Shown here: piece by piece, positions 45,543 through 54,234 of the stretch | Layout: every line of letters starts with the position of its first letter | Position numbering within the stretch: position 1 is the first letter of the stretch | NCBI RefSeq assembly: GCF_964253915.1 | Contig: NZ_CAXUSG020000003.1 | Span: forward strand, 124,001-188,000 | DNA length: 64,000 nt | Reading direction: 5' to 3' | Source: Metarhizobium sp964253915 | GTDB taxonomy: Bacteria; Pseudomonadota; Alphaproteobacteria; Rhizobiales; Rhizobiaceae | Notes under the pieces: model-generated | Database searches by the model: none | What the model saw: only the letters and a program-made list of their open reading frames with translations | What the model was told of the DNA's origin: nothing | Program-made: the position numbers and the translations under genes

Positions 45543-46472
45543 ATGCAAACAAAACCTTTCCGGATCGGCACGCGCGGCAGCCCGCTGGCGCTCGCCCAGG
45601 CCCATGAAGCCCGTGACCGGCTGATGGCGGCACACGGCTTGGCCGCCGAAATGTTCGAGATCGTCGTGCTGTCGACCACCGGCGACCGGATCACCGATCG
45701 CTCCCTTGCGGAAATCGGCGGCAAGGGCCTGTTCACCCAGGAACTGGAAGAACAGCTGACATCCGGCGACCTGGATATCGCCGTGCATTCCTCCAAGGAC
45801 ATGCCGACCAAATTGCCGGAAGGCCTGCATCTCTCCGCCTTTCTGCCACGCGAAGATCCGCGCGATGCCGTGGTCGGCCGCACCGCGCCGAAACTGTCAG
45901 AACTGCCCGAAGGCGCCACCGTCGGCTCGTCGTCGCTGCGCCGGCAGGCGCTGATCCGCCGGCTGCGGCCGGATATCAACGTCATCACCTTCCGCGGCCT
46001 CGTCGATACGCGCCTGCGCAAGCTGGCCGAAGGCCAGGTGGATGCGACGCTGCTCGCCTTTGCCGGCCTGAAACGGCTCGGCAAGCCGGATATCGTCACC
46101 GAATTGCTCGATCCCGTGGAGTTCCCCCCGGCCCCAGCGCAGGGCGCGATCTGCATCGAAAGCCGCATTGGCGACGACCGCATCCAGACCCTGCTGTCGG
46201 CGATCAACCACGCCGCAACCTTCGACGCCGTGACCTGCGAACGGGCCTTCCTCGCGGCGCTCGACGGCTCCTGTCGGACCCCGATTGCCGGTTATGCCAC
46301 CTGCGACGGCGAGGACCTGCATTTTTCCGGCATGGTGCTGACACCCGACGGCAGCCAGTCGCACCGGGTGGAAGTCAGCGGCAAACGCAACGCCGCCGAA
46401 AAACTCGGTTACGATGCCGGCGAAAAGGTGCGCCGTGATGCCGGCGCGGCCTTCTTCGAAGGCTGGGGCTGA
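45543..46472 (+). CDS. hemC: Hydroxymethylbilane synthase (porphobilinogen deaminase)
   Basis: A 309-aa PBG deaminase that joins four porphobilinogen units. The start MQTKPFRIGTRGSPLALAQ gives the usual length. VHSSKDMPTKLPEGL is the signature and the dipyrromethane cofactor attaches to Cys in LDGSCRTPIAGYA. It opens the hemC-hemD-mitofilin-hemY cluster. Only 46 nt separate it from divergent tsaD. Confidence 0.97.
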   Translation: MQTKPFRIGTRGSPLALAQAHEARDRLMAAHGLAAEMFEIVVLSTTGDRITDRSLAEIGGKGLFTQELEEQLTSGDLDIAVHSSKDMPTKLPEGLHLSAFLPREDPRDAVVGRTAPKLSELPEGATVGSSSLRRQALIRRLRPDINVITFRGLVDTRLRKLAEGQVDATLLAFAGLKRLGKPDIVTELLDPVEFPPAPAQGAICIESRIGDDRIQTLLSAINHAATFDAVTCERAFLAALDGSCRTPIAGYATCDGEDLHFSGMVLTPDGSQSHRVEVSGKRNAAEKLGYDAGEKVRRDAGAAFFEGWG

Positions 46473-46520
46473 CGTAATTCCGAAGACTGAGGCAGGCCGC
46501 AAACCGGAAAGGAGGGTTTT

Positions 46521-47246
46521 ATGCGCGTGATCGTTACCCGGCCGCATCTTTCCGGCCGCCGCACGGCGGAAAAGCTGCGCCAGCGTGGCCACATGCCAGT
46601 CGTGCTGCCCTTGACCGCGCCGACCCATGACGTGCTTGCGACCGAACGGGCGCTGGAAAAGCCTTACGGCGCCTTGGCGATCACCAGTGCCGAGGCGGTC
46701 CGCGCCCTGTCAAAACTCGAGGGCAAGCTCGACACCCACCGCACCGTGCCGCTTTTCACCGTCGGCAAGGTGACCGCAGCCGTCGCCCGCGAGGCCGGCT
46801 TCACCACGGCCCATTCCGCCGATGGCAGCGGCCTGGAGCTTGCCGCCCTGATCGCCGATCATTTCGCAAGAAACGGCACCCCGACCGACCCCTTGCTCTA
46901 TCTCGCCGGCCGGCCGCGTGCCTCCGGTTTCGAGCGGGCGCTGGCGGAGGCGGCAATCGCCTTCCGCACCGTCGAATGTTACCACATGCTGCCGATCGAC
47001 CATGATCCAGACGAACTTCGCCAGACCCTGGTGGAGCGCCCTGTCGACGTGGTGCTTTTTTACTCGCGGGAAAATGTCGAGCGGTTTTTCAGCCTGCCGG
47101 TGTTCACCCGCGACCTCTCGCCGCTGCACAGGACGCGTTTTTTATGCCTCAGCCGCAACATCGCAAACGCCGTGCCGCCGCAATTCGATACGCAGATCGA
47201 CGTTGCCGCATCTCCGGAGGAAGAAGATCTTCTTTACCTTCTCTGA
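46521..47246 (+). CDS. hemD: Uroporphyrinogen-III synthase
   Basis: A 241-aa HemD, which cyclises and inverts ring D of hydroxymethylbilane. The family is poorly conserved, but the start VIVTRP, ALAITSAEAVRAL, LYLAGRPRASGFERAL and FYSRENVERFF match. GGAAAGGAGG precedes the ATG 48 nt after hemC, so the order hemC-hemD secures the call. Confidence 0.92.
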   Translation: MRVIVTRPHLSGRRTAEKLRQRGHMPVVLPLTAPTHDVLATERALEKPYGALAITSAEAVRALSKLEGKLDTHRTVPLFTVGKVTAAVAREAGFTTAHSADGSGLELAALIADHFARNGTPTDPLLYLAGRPRASGFERALAEAAIAFRTVECYHMLPIDHDPDELRQTLVERPVDVVLFYSRENVERFFSLPVFTRDLSPLHRTRFLCLSRNIANAVPPQFDTQIDVAASPEEEDLLYLL

Positions 47247-47270
47247 ACCATGCAAAGGCCGCAAAATTTC

Positions 47271-47289
47271 GCCAAGGCCTTTCCTTGGC
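47271..47289 (+). other. Hairpin between hemD and the mitofilin gene
   Basis: GCCAAGG-CCTTT-CCTTGGC followed by AGGTTTTGC forms a 7-bp stem in the 91-nt gap. It may be a weak attenuator; the T tract is short. Confidence 0.4.
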
Positions 47290-47337
47290 AGGTTTTGCTG
47301 ACTAGTTTTGTTGCACTGCATGGAAAAAGAGGTAGCC

Positions 47338-48525
47338 ATGATTCCGGAAGATCCGTCACGCCACTCGAAAAAACCCGACGAACCGGTCATCATCGACCTG
47401 TCCGCGGAAGACGTGACCGAGGCGGAAAAATCCCGGCTCGCCGACGAGCCGTCGCAGACGGCGGAAGCTGAGATCGAAACCGTCGAACAGGCGGAAACCA
47501 TCGACAGCGCCCCCGAGACCGCCGACCGGCCGCAGCCGGAAGCCGAGACGGCACGGCCTGTCTTCGAACCGCAACAGACGGTGGAAAAGCCGCGACAGCA
47601 ACCGGCAACGGCGGCCCTGATCGCCGCCGGCATATTCGGCGGCATCGTCGCTCTCGCCGGCGCCGGCAGCATGCAATATGCCGGCTATCTTCCCGGCGCT
47701 TCGCCTGCCATCGACAATTCGGCGCTGACCAGCGAGATCGAAGCGCTGAAGGCCCAGGTCGCGACGCTGGTTTCGGCCCCCGCCCCGCAAGCCGATACCG
47801 GTGCCATCGAGCAGCGCCTGACGACCCTAGAGCAAGCCGCCGCCAATCCGGCCGTTGCCGGCGACGACGGTGTCGTTTCCGCCCTGCAGGACAAGCTGGC
47901 CGGCCTGACGGAAACCGTCGACCGCCTCTCCAGTGCTGCCGGCGAGGCCCAGAGCGGTACAGGCCAGCTGACGCAGCGTCTCGACGCCATCGAAAAGAAG
48001 CTGTCCGAGCCGCAGAACGACGGCACCGTCGCCCGCACCATCGCGCTGACCGCCATCAAGGCGGCGATCGATCGCGGCGGCCCGTTCGTCACCGAATTGG
48101 AGACGCTGTCCAGCGTCAGTCCCGACGACCCGGCGGTGACCAGCCTGCAACCGTTCGCAACCGCAGGCGTGGCTTCCCGCGCCGACCTCGTCAAGCAATT
48201 CGAGGCCGCGGCTCCGGCGATCCTCGAGGCCGTCAACCAGCCCGATCCGAATGCCGGACTTGGCGACCGCCTGCTCACCAGCGCGATGTCGCTGGTGACC
48301 GTGCGCGATGTCGGCAACGTCGAAGGTGCGACGCCGGAAGCGGTGATCGCCCGCATCGAAGACAAGGTGAAGCGCGGCGACCTCAAGGCAGCGGTAACCG
48401 AATGGGACGGCCTGCCCGAAGCGGGCAAGGCCGCCGCCGCCGGTTTCAAGAAAGCGCTCGACGAACGCATGCAGATTGAAGACCTCGTCAATGCGGCGGT
48501 GACCGCCGGCAACAAACAGATCTGA
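47338..48525 (+). CDS. Mitofilin/Mic60 homologue (COG4223)
   Basis: A 395-aa inner-membrane protein. A long acidic cytoplasmic N-terminus (1-85) precedes one membrane helix (about 92-115) and a periplasmic region with coiled coil (about 120-220, LTSEIEALKAQVATLV and LQDKLAGLTETVDRL) and a C-terminal mitofilin-like domain. Alphaproteobacterial Mic60 proteins of this layout lie in heme gene clusters and shape the inner membrane like mitochondrial MICOS. AGAGG precedes the ATG. Confidence 0.82.
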   Translation: MIPEDPSRHSKKPDEPVIIDLSAEDVTEAEKSRLADEPSQTAEAEIETVEQAETIDSAPETADRPQPEAETARPVFEPQQTVEKPRQQPATAALIAAGIFGGIVALAGAGSMQYAGYLPGASPAIDNSALTSEIEALKAQVATLVSAPAPQADTGAIEQRLTTLEQAAANPAVAGDDGVVSALQDKLAGLTETVDRLSSAAGEAQSGTGQLTQRLDAIEKKLSEPQNDGTVARTIALTAIKAAIDRGGPFVTELETLSSVSPDDPAVTSLQPFATAGVASRADLVKQFEAAAPAILEAVNQPDPNAGLGDRLLTSAMSLVTVRDVGNVEGATPEAVIARIEDKVKRGDLKAAVTEWDGLPEAGKAAAAGFKKALDERMQIEDLVNAAVTAGNKQI

Positions 48526-48538
48526 GGCCCGGGACGAC

Positions 48539-50161
48539 ATGATCAGAATTCTCGTATTTGCCGTCCTTGTTCTCGCTCTCGGTTTCGGTTTTTCCTGGCT
48601 TGCCGACAGGCCCGGCGAACTCTCCATTCTCTGGCAGGGCAAACTCGTCGAGATGAGCCTGATGGTGGCCGCCAGCCTGGTGGTGGCGCTTGTCGCCGCC
48701 GTCATGATCGTCTGGTGGCTGGTGCGTACCATCTGGACCTCGCCGCATTCCGTCACCCGCTATTTTCGCGCCCGCAAGCGTGACCGTGGCTACCAGGCGC
48801 TGTCGACCGGGCTGATTGCCGCCGGTGCCGGCAATTCCGCTCTCGCCGCCAAGATGGCAGCCCGCAGCCGCGGCCTGATCAGCGCCGACCAGGAGCCGCT
48901 CATCCATCTGCTCGAAGCCCAGACCGCGCTGATCGAAGGCAAGCACGACACAGCACGGAAAAAATTCGAGTTGATGGCCGACGATCCGGAAACCCGCGAG
49001 CTCGGCTTGCGCGGTCTCTATCTCGAAGCCCGTCGGCTCGGCGCCAACGAGGCGGCGCGACAATATGCCGAGCAGGCCGCCGAAAAGGCGCCCTACCTGC
49101 CCTGGGCAGCACAGGCAACGCTGGAATATCGCTGTCAAGCAGGCCATTGGGACGATGCAATTCGGTTGCTGGAGCAGCAGCGCGTCGCCCATGTGCTCGA
49201 CAAGAAAGCCGCCGAGCGCACCAAGGCCGTGCTTTTGACCGCGCGTGCCGGCGATCTGCTGGAAGCAGACCCGAAAACCGCCCGCAACGATGCGCTGGCG
49301 GCACTGAAGCTCGCCCCCGGGCTGGTTCCGGCCGCCCTGATCGCCGCCAGGAGCTATTTCCGCGAGGACAATACCCGCAAGGCGTCCGCCGTGCTGGAGC
49401 AGGTGTGGAAGATGGCGCCCGATGCAGAGATCGGCCGCACCTATGTCCGCGCCCGCAGCGGCGACAGCGTGCTCGACCGGCTGAAGCGCGCCGACCGGCT
49501 GGAAGCCTTGAAACCCAACAATGTCGAATCGCTGCTCGTCGTCGCTCGCGCAGCACTCGATGCCAAGCAGTTCGAACGCGCCCGCGCCAAGGCCGAGGCC
49601 GCCGCTCGCATGGATGCGCGCGAAGGCGTCTTCCTGCTGCTTGCCGATATCGAGGAGGCCGAGACCGGCGACCAGGGCCGTATCCGCCATTGGCTCGCCC
49701 AGGCGCTGCGCGCGCCGCGCGACCCGGCCTGGGTTGCCGACGGTTTCGTCTCCGACAAATGGCTGCCGGTTTCGCCGGTCACCGGACGCCTGGATGCCTT
49801 CGAATGGAAGGCGCCCTTCGGCCAGCTCGACGGCCCGGTCGAGGAAGGTTCGCTGTCGAACGGCGAACAGGCCTTGCGCTCGCTGCCGCCGCTCAGCGCC
49901 GTCGAACCGGAGCCGGAGCCGCTTCCGGAAAAGGAAAAGGTCATCGAGGCTGTGGTGGTTCCACCACGAACCGAAACCATAGTTGCCGAACCGGTGCGCG
50001 AACAACCGCCGGTCAAGCTGGTGAAGACGGAAAAAACCGAGACTGTTCCTGCCAGGGAAAAACCCACGCCGGATCCGTTCTTCGGCCGTCCGCCGGATGA
50101 TCCCGGCGTCAAGAACCGCGATGGCGACACCGATTCCAAGACGCGCCTGCGTCTGTTCTGA
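48539..50161 (+). CDS. hemY: HemY domain, TPR-containing membrane protein
   Basis: A 540-aa HemY-type protein. Two N-terminal membrane helices (about 1-20 and 38-65) are the HemY_N domain; the rest is a TPR superhelix (about 80-400) and a Pro/Glu-rich tail. It is named for its place in heme clusters, but it is not protoporphyrinogen oxidase; it probably organises heme-synthesis enzymes at the membrane. It lies 13 nt after the mitofilin gene. Confidence 0.87.
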   Translation: MIRILVFAVLVLALGFGFSWLADRPGELSILWQGKLVEMSLMVAASLVVALVAAVMIVWWLVRTIWTSPHSVTRYFRARKRDRGYQALSTGLIAAGAGNSALAAKMAARSRGLISADQEPLIHLLEAQTALIEGKHDTARKKFELMADDPETRELGLRGLYLEARRLGANEAARQYAEQAAEKAPYLPWAAQATLEYRCQAGHWDDAIRLLEQQRVAHVLDKKAAERTKAVLLTARAGDLLEADPKTARNDALAALKLAPGLVPAALIAARSYFREDNTRKASAVLEQVWKMAPDAEIGRTYVRARSGDSVLDRLKRADRLEALKPNNVESLLVVARAALDAKQFERARAKAEAAARMDAREGVFLLLADIEEAETGDQGRIRHWLAQALRAPRDPAWVADGFVSDKWLPVSPVTGRLDAFEWKAPFGQLDGPVEEGSLSNGEQALRSLPPLSAVEPEPEPLPEKEKVIEAVVVPPRTETIVAEPVREQPPVKLVKTEKTETVPAREKPTPDPFFGRPPDDPGVKNRDGDTDSKTRLRLF

Positions 50162-50167
50162 ACCCTG

Positions 50168-50271
50168 GAGCATGTCCGGTGAAAAAGCTTCACCGGACAT
50201 GCTCTATGTTTTTGTTTCTTGCCGCATTGTCCGACGCCGAAACGACCCCGCTTCGGCTGGAAATGCTCTAG
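50168..50271 (+). repeat. RIME-like dispersed palindromic repeat, also a terminator
   Basis: This 104-nt element has a 16-bp perfect stem (GAGCATGTCCGGTGAA, loop AAAGC, then the complement, 50168-50204) followed by TATGTTTTTGTTTC, then a second hairpin GCCGAA/TTCGGC (50236-50257) and a GGAAATGCTCTAG end. It begins 7 nt past the hemY stop and will act as its terminator. Two-palindrome intergenic mosaic elements (RIME) are known in rhizobia; a diverged relative is seen at 62035-62122. Confidence 0.72.
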
Positions 50272-50285
50272 AGGACCGACGCCCG

Positions 50286-50768
50286 ATGCTGGAGCGCCTG
50301 CAGACGTTTTTCCAAAGCCTGACCACCAGCCGCACCACCAGCGAATTTGCCCCCGGCGACCCCTTGATCGCCGTGGCAGCGCTTTGCACCCAGGTGATGG
50401 AGGCGGACGGCACGGTTTCGGAAACCGAAACGAAAAAACTGCGCGTGCTGCTGCGCGAACATTACGATCTCGACGGCAGCAAGCTCGACGCGCTGATCGA
50501 GGCCGGGCGCGAAGCCGGCAACGAGGCGGTCGATTATTATCGCTTCACCACCGACCTGAAACGGCACCTCGACGAGAACCAGCGGATCGAGCTGGTCGGC
50601 ATCCTCTGGGACATCGTTTATGCCGATGGCGTGCGCAGCGAGATGGAAGATCACGTCATCTGGCGGATTGCCGACCTGCTCGGCGTCTCCGGCAACGACC
50701 GTATCACCCAGCGCCGCCAGGCCGCAGCCCGTGCGCCGGAAAGCGCCGGAGGCGGCGATGCTGATTGA
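50286..50768 (+). CDS. TerB family protein
   Basis: A 160-aa TerB-like protein: an all-helical domain with the repeated acidic signature, here EADGTVSETETKKL and YADGVRSEMEDHVI, which binds metal ions. TerB is linked to tellurite resistance and membrane stress, but most genomic copies are uncharacterised. GAGGACC lies upstream. Its stop overlaps the start of the amidotransferase gene by 11 nt. Confidence 0.82.
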   Translation: MLERLQTFFQSLTTSRTTSEFAPGDPLIAVAALCTQVMEADGTVSETETKKLRVLLREHYDLDGSKLDALIEAGREAGNEAVDYYRFTTDLKRHLDENQRIELVGILWDIVYADGVRSEMEDHVIWRIADLLGVSGNDRITQRRQAAARAPESAGGGDAD

Positions 50769-51483
50769 CCCTGCGTCGCCGGATCGCAAGGCGCCGATCC
50801 TGATCGTCCTGCATCAGGAGCGGTCAAGCCCGGGCCGCGTCGGCCAGATGCTGGTGGAAAAGGGATACGGCCTCGACATCCGCCGCCCGGTGCTCGGCGA
50901 TCCCCTGCCGGTGACGCTGGACAATCATTCGGGCGCCGTCGTCTTCGGCGGACCGATGAGCGCCAACGATCCGGACGACTTCGTCAAGCGGGAAATCGAC
51001 TGGCTCGGCGTGCCCTTGAAGGAACGCCGCCCCTACCTCGGCATCTGCCTCGGCGCGCAGATGCTGGTGCGCCATCTCGGCGGTACCGTCGCCAGCCACC
51101 GGCACGGGCTGACGGAAATCGGCTGGTATCCGCTACGCGCCACCGAAAGCGGCAAGGCGCTGCTGCCCTGGCCGCAGATGGTCTATCATTTTCATCGCGA
51201 AGGGTTTGACCTGCCGGCCGGCGCCGAGCTTCTGGCGGAAGGCGACGCCTATCCGCACCAGGCCTTCCGCTACGGCGACAAGGCCTGGGGCTTGCAGTTC
51301 CACGCCGAACTGACCCGCGCCATGATGCATCGCTGGGTGGTCCACGGCGCACACCGCTTCACCATGCCCAACGCCCAGCTCGGCAAGGCGCATCTCGACG
51401 GCCGCTTCCTGCATGACGCGCCGCTGCGCTCCTGGCTCTCGACCTTCCTCGACCTGGTCTTTGCCGAAAACGATCAGCGCTGA
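50758..51483 (+). CDS. Class I glutamine amidotransferase
   Basis: A 241-aa stand-alone glutaminase domain like the N-terminal part of GMP synthase. The triad is visible: Cys97 in GICLGAQML, His182 and Glu184 in LQFHAEL. GGPMSAND matches the oxyanion-loop region. No synthase domain is attached, so the ammonia acceptor is unknown. GGAGG sits inside the end of terB; the two overlap by 11 nt and are surely co-translated. Its stop lies in a 16-nt palindrome shared with the converging MFS gene. Confidence 0.87.
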   Translation: MLIDPASPDRKAPILIVLHQERSSPGRVGQMLVEKGYGLDIRRPVLGDPLPVTLDNHSGAVVFGGPMSANDPDDFVKREIDWLGVPLKERRPYLGICLGAQMLVRHLGGTVASHRHGLTEIGWYPLRATESGKALLPWPQMVYHFHREGFDLPAGAELLAEGDAYPHQAFRYGDKAWGLQFHAELTRAMMHRWVVHGAHRFTMPNAQLGKAHLDGRFLHDAPLRSWLSTFLDLVFAENDQR

Positions 51484-52724
51484 TCGCCGGCCTTGCGAGG
51501 CGTATCCAGCGTATCGATGCGACGCAGCTGCGGAAAACCCATTGCCCAGATGATCGAGACGGCAAGCGTGCCGACCCCACCGATGACCACCGCCGGAATG
51601 GCACCGAAGGCGGCTGCCATGGTGCCGGCGCGGAATTCGCCGAGTTCGTTGGAAGCGCCCACGAAGACCATATTCACCGCATTCACCCGCCCGCGCACCT
51701 CGTCCGGCGTCCAGAGCGCGATCAGGGTTTCCCGCACATAGACGGAAATCATGTCGGAGGCGCCCATGAGGCAGAGCGCCAGGATCGACAGCCAGGCACT
51801 GTCCGACAGGCCGAAAACGACCGTTGCGGCACCGAACAGGGCAACGCCGATGAACATCGTGATGCCGGCATGGTGGCGGATCGGATAAGCGGCAAGCCAG
51901 ATCGCCACGACGATGGCGCCGACACCGGGAGCGGCGCGCAAAAGCCCCAGCCCCCAGGGACCAAGCGTCAGCACATCGCGGGCAAACACCGGCATCAGGG
52001 CGACGGCGCCGCCGAGCAGCACCGCAAACAGGTCGAGCGAGATCGCTCCCAGCACCACCTTTTCCGAGAAGATGAAACGGAAGCCGGCAAGGATGGTGCT
52101 CCAATCCGTCGCTTCCGACAGGCGTTTCTGCGCCGGCTTCGGGATCGTGAAGACGAGCAGTGCCGCAAGTACCATGAAGGCGAGCGCGACGGAATAAGCA
52201 ACGGTGGCACTGACGCCATAGAGCAGCCCGCCCGCCACCGGGCCGACGATCGATGCCGCCTGCCACGAGGAGGAATTCCAGGCGATGGAATTGGCAAGGT
52301 CTTTTTCCGGCACCAGATTGGGCGCCAGCGATTGCACCGCCGGCGCCATGAAGGCGCGTTCCACCCCGAACACCAGCAGGATGCCGAAGACCGGCAGCGG
52401 CGAAAAACTGTCGGTGACGGTAAGGAAAAGCAGCGCCGCGGCGCAGAATGCGCTGATCACCAGGCAGATGGAAACGATGGCCCGGCGATTGTAGCGGTCG
52501 GCGGTCGTACCGGTTACCAGGATCAGCAGCAGCGATGGCAGGAACTGGAAGAGGCCGATCAGGCCGAGATAGATGGTGCTGCGCGTTTCATCGTACATCT
52601 GCCAACCAACCGAAACGCTGATGATCTGGATCGCGAACACGGCCAGGAAACGCGCGAGGAAAAAGCGGGCATAAGAGGAATGGCGAAAGGCCGCGAAACG
52701 GTCACCATTGGCAGGAATGGACAT
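51474..52724 (-). CDS. Major facilitator superfamily transporter
   Basis: A 416-aa MFS exporter of the enterobactin-exporter/macrolide-efflux (MFS_3) type, with about 12 hydrophobic segments and the motif TADRYNRRAIVSICL between helices 2 and 3. Substrate unknown. The start MSIPANGDRFAAFRHSSYARFF is typical of this group. It ends in DQR-stop inside a palindrome, overlapping the converging amidotransferase gene by 10 nt. Confidence 0.85.
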   Translation of the reverse strand: MSIPANGDRFAAFRHSSYARFFLARFLAVFAIQIISVSVGWQMYDETRSTIYLGLIGLFQFLPSLLLILVTGTTADRYNRRAIVSICLVISAFCAAALLFLTVTDSFSPLPVFGILLVFGVERAFMAPAVQSLAPNLVPEKDLANSIAWNSSSWQAASIVGPVAGGLLYGVSATVAYSVALAFMVLAALLVFTIPKPAQKRLSEATDWSTILAGFRFIFSEKVVLGAISLDLFAVLLGGAVALMPVFARDVLTLGPWGLGLLRAAPGVGAIVVAIWLAAYPIRHHAGITMFIGVALFGAATVVFGLSDSAWLSILALCLMGASDMISVYVRETLIALWTPDEVRGRVNAVNMVFVGASNELGEFRAGTMAAAFGAIPAVVIGGVGTLAVSIIWAMGFPQLRRIDTLDTPRKAGDQR

Positions 52725-52869
52725 GCAAGGACTTTCTTCAACTGCCAAAGGCGCCGGCAACAGGCCGAAAGCGGCGCGTTAAACATGATTCATCGTGCCA
52801 TCGGCCGCGGCCCTTGCCCGTTAACTCGCCAATGTCTACATGTCTGTCAACAACGAATTGGAGACGATG

Positions 52870-53166
52870 ATGCTCGCGCTTTTTCAAACCATTGACCTGG
52901 CTTTGAATATCTACACCTGGATCCTGATCGCCAGTGCCGTGTTTTCCTGGCTCTATGCTTTCAACGTCATCAATGCCCACAACCAGTTCGTCAACTCGGT
53001 GACGTTGTTCCTCTACAATGTCACCGATCCGGTGTTGCGGCCGATCCGCCGCGTGCTGCCCAATCTCGGCGGCATCGACATCTCGCCGATCATCCTGCTG
53101 CTGATCATCTTCTTCATCCGCTCGCTGATGTGGAACACCATCTACCCGATGGTTGCCGGGGGTTGA
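52870..53166 (+). CDS. YggT family membrane protein
   Basis: A 98-aa YggT protein with two hydrophobic stretches (about 3-28 and 72-98) and the family motif DPVLRPIRRVLPNLGGIDISPIILLLI. Homologues are linked to osmotic stress, cell division or photosystem assembly; the role is not settled. GGAG lies 6 nt before the ATG. Its stop overlaps the DUF167 start (TTGA). Confidence 0.87.
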   Translation: MLALFQTIDLALNIYTWILIASAVFSWLYAFNVINAHNQFVNSVTLFLYNVTDPVLRPIRRVLPNLGGIDISPIILLLIIFFIRSLMWNTIYPMVAGG

Positions 53167-53483
53167 ATCGCCCCCCTTACCAGGTCTTTGCCGATCACAT
53201 CCGCCTTTCCCTTCGCCTGACGCCGAATAGCGGGCGCGACGCGATCGAAGGTATCGAGGCGGATGCGGACGGTTTGGCCTTGCTCAAGGCACGCGTCACC
53301 GCGGTTCCCGAGAAGGGCAAGGCCAACAAGGCGCTGATCGCGCTGGTCGCCAAGCGACTGGGCATCGCGAAATCCAATATTTCCCTGATTTCAGGCGAAA
53401 CGGCGCGTAAAAAAATCCTCCGCATCGATGGCGATACGGAGGATTTGTGTTTGCGGATCGACCGAATGGCAGCGGAAGGCTGA
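53163..53483 (+). CDS. DUF167 (YggU) family protein
   Basis: A 106-aa DUF167 protein with RLTPNSGRDAIEGIE, LKARVTAVPEKGKANKALI and LISGETARKKILRI. The start is taken as TTG at 53163, overlapping the yggT stop; no ATG fits. yggT-yggU pairing is conserved in many proteobacteria. Function unknown. Its stop abuts that of converging ppa (GGCTGATCAGCC). Confidence 0.83.
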   Translation: MNRPPYQVFADHIRLSLRLTPNSGRDAIEGIEADADGLALLKARVTAVPEKGKANKALIALVAKRLGIAKSNISLISGETARKKILRIDGDTEDLCLRIDRMAAEG

Positions 53484-54020
53484 TCAGCCCTTCGCACCCT
53501 TGGCGCGTTCGATCGATTCGAGAATGATGCGCTTGGCGGCGTCGACATCCAGCCAGTCGCCGATCTTCACCCACTTGCCGGGCTCCAGATCCTTGTAATG
53601 CGTGAAGAAGTGCTCGATCTGCTTGAGCGTGATTTCCGGCAGGTCGGTGTAGTTCTTGACCTTGTCGTAACGGCGGGTCAGCTTCGGAACCGGCACGGCC
53701 AGAACCTTTTCGTCCTTGCCGCCGTCGTCTTCCATCATCATCACGCCGATCGGGCGGACGTTGATGACGCAGCCCGGCACCAGCGGACGGGTGTTGCAGA
53801 TGAGAACGTCGAGCGGGTCACCGTCTTCACAGAGCGTGTGCGGCACGAAACCGTAATTGCCCGGATAGGTCATCGGCGTATAGAGGAAACGGTCGACGAC
53901 CAGCGTACCCGCCTCCTTGTCCATCTCGTACTTGATCGGCTGGCCGCCGACCGGAACTTCTACGATCACGTTGATGTCTTCCGGCGGGTTCTTGCCGATG
54001 GAAATGGCGTCGATGCGCAT
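53484..54020 (-). CDS. ppa: Inorganic pyrophosphatase
   Basis: A 178-aa soluble family I pyrophosphatase that hydrolyses PPi to phosphate and drives biosynthesis. The active-site Asp cluster is in EDGDPLDVL, with NYGFVPHTL and the KYEMDKEAG start region typical. It is monocistronic as far as seen. Confidence 0.97.
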   Translation of the reverse strand: MRIDAISIGKNPPEDINVIVEVPVGGQPIKYEMDKEAGTLVVDRFLYTPMTYPGNYGFVPHTLCEDGDPLDVLICNTRPLVPGCVINVRPIGVMMMEDDGGKDEKVLAVPVPKLTRRYDKVKNYTDLPEITLKQIEHFFTHYKDLEPGKWVKIGDWLDVDAAKRIILESIERAKGAKG

Positions 54021-54234
54021 GCAGGCCTCCAGGGAGTGAGGGAGAGATCGCTGTGCAGATAATAGCTTTCATTCCGCAACGCAACACGGCTTTTCGAACG
54101 AAGCAGACCACCGGAAATAGTCATCGCGCTGCCATGCGAACGGCTGTAGCGTGAGGAGGGATGGTTGACCGGTCGAGCCGAACGAATAAGCGCGCCGGTT
54201 GTTGCGTTGAAACAGCAGGGAACGGGGGTTTGCG

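Noticed and set aside
48488..50200. A 570-codon minus-strand frame
   Set aside because: Antisense to hemY, whose membrane helices and TPR pattern are convincing.
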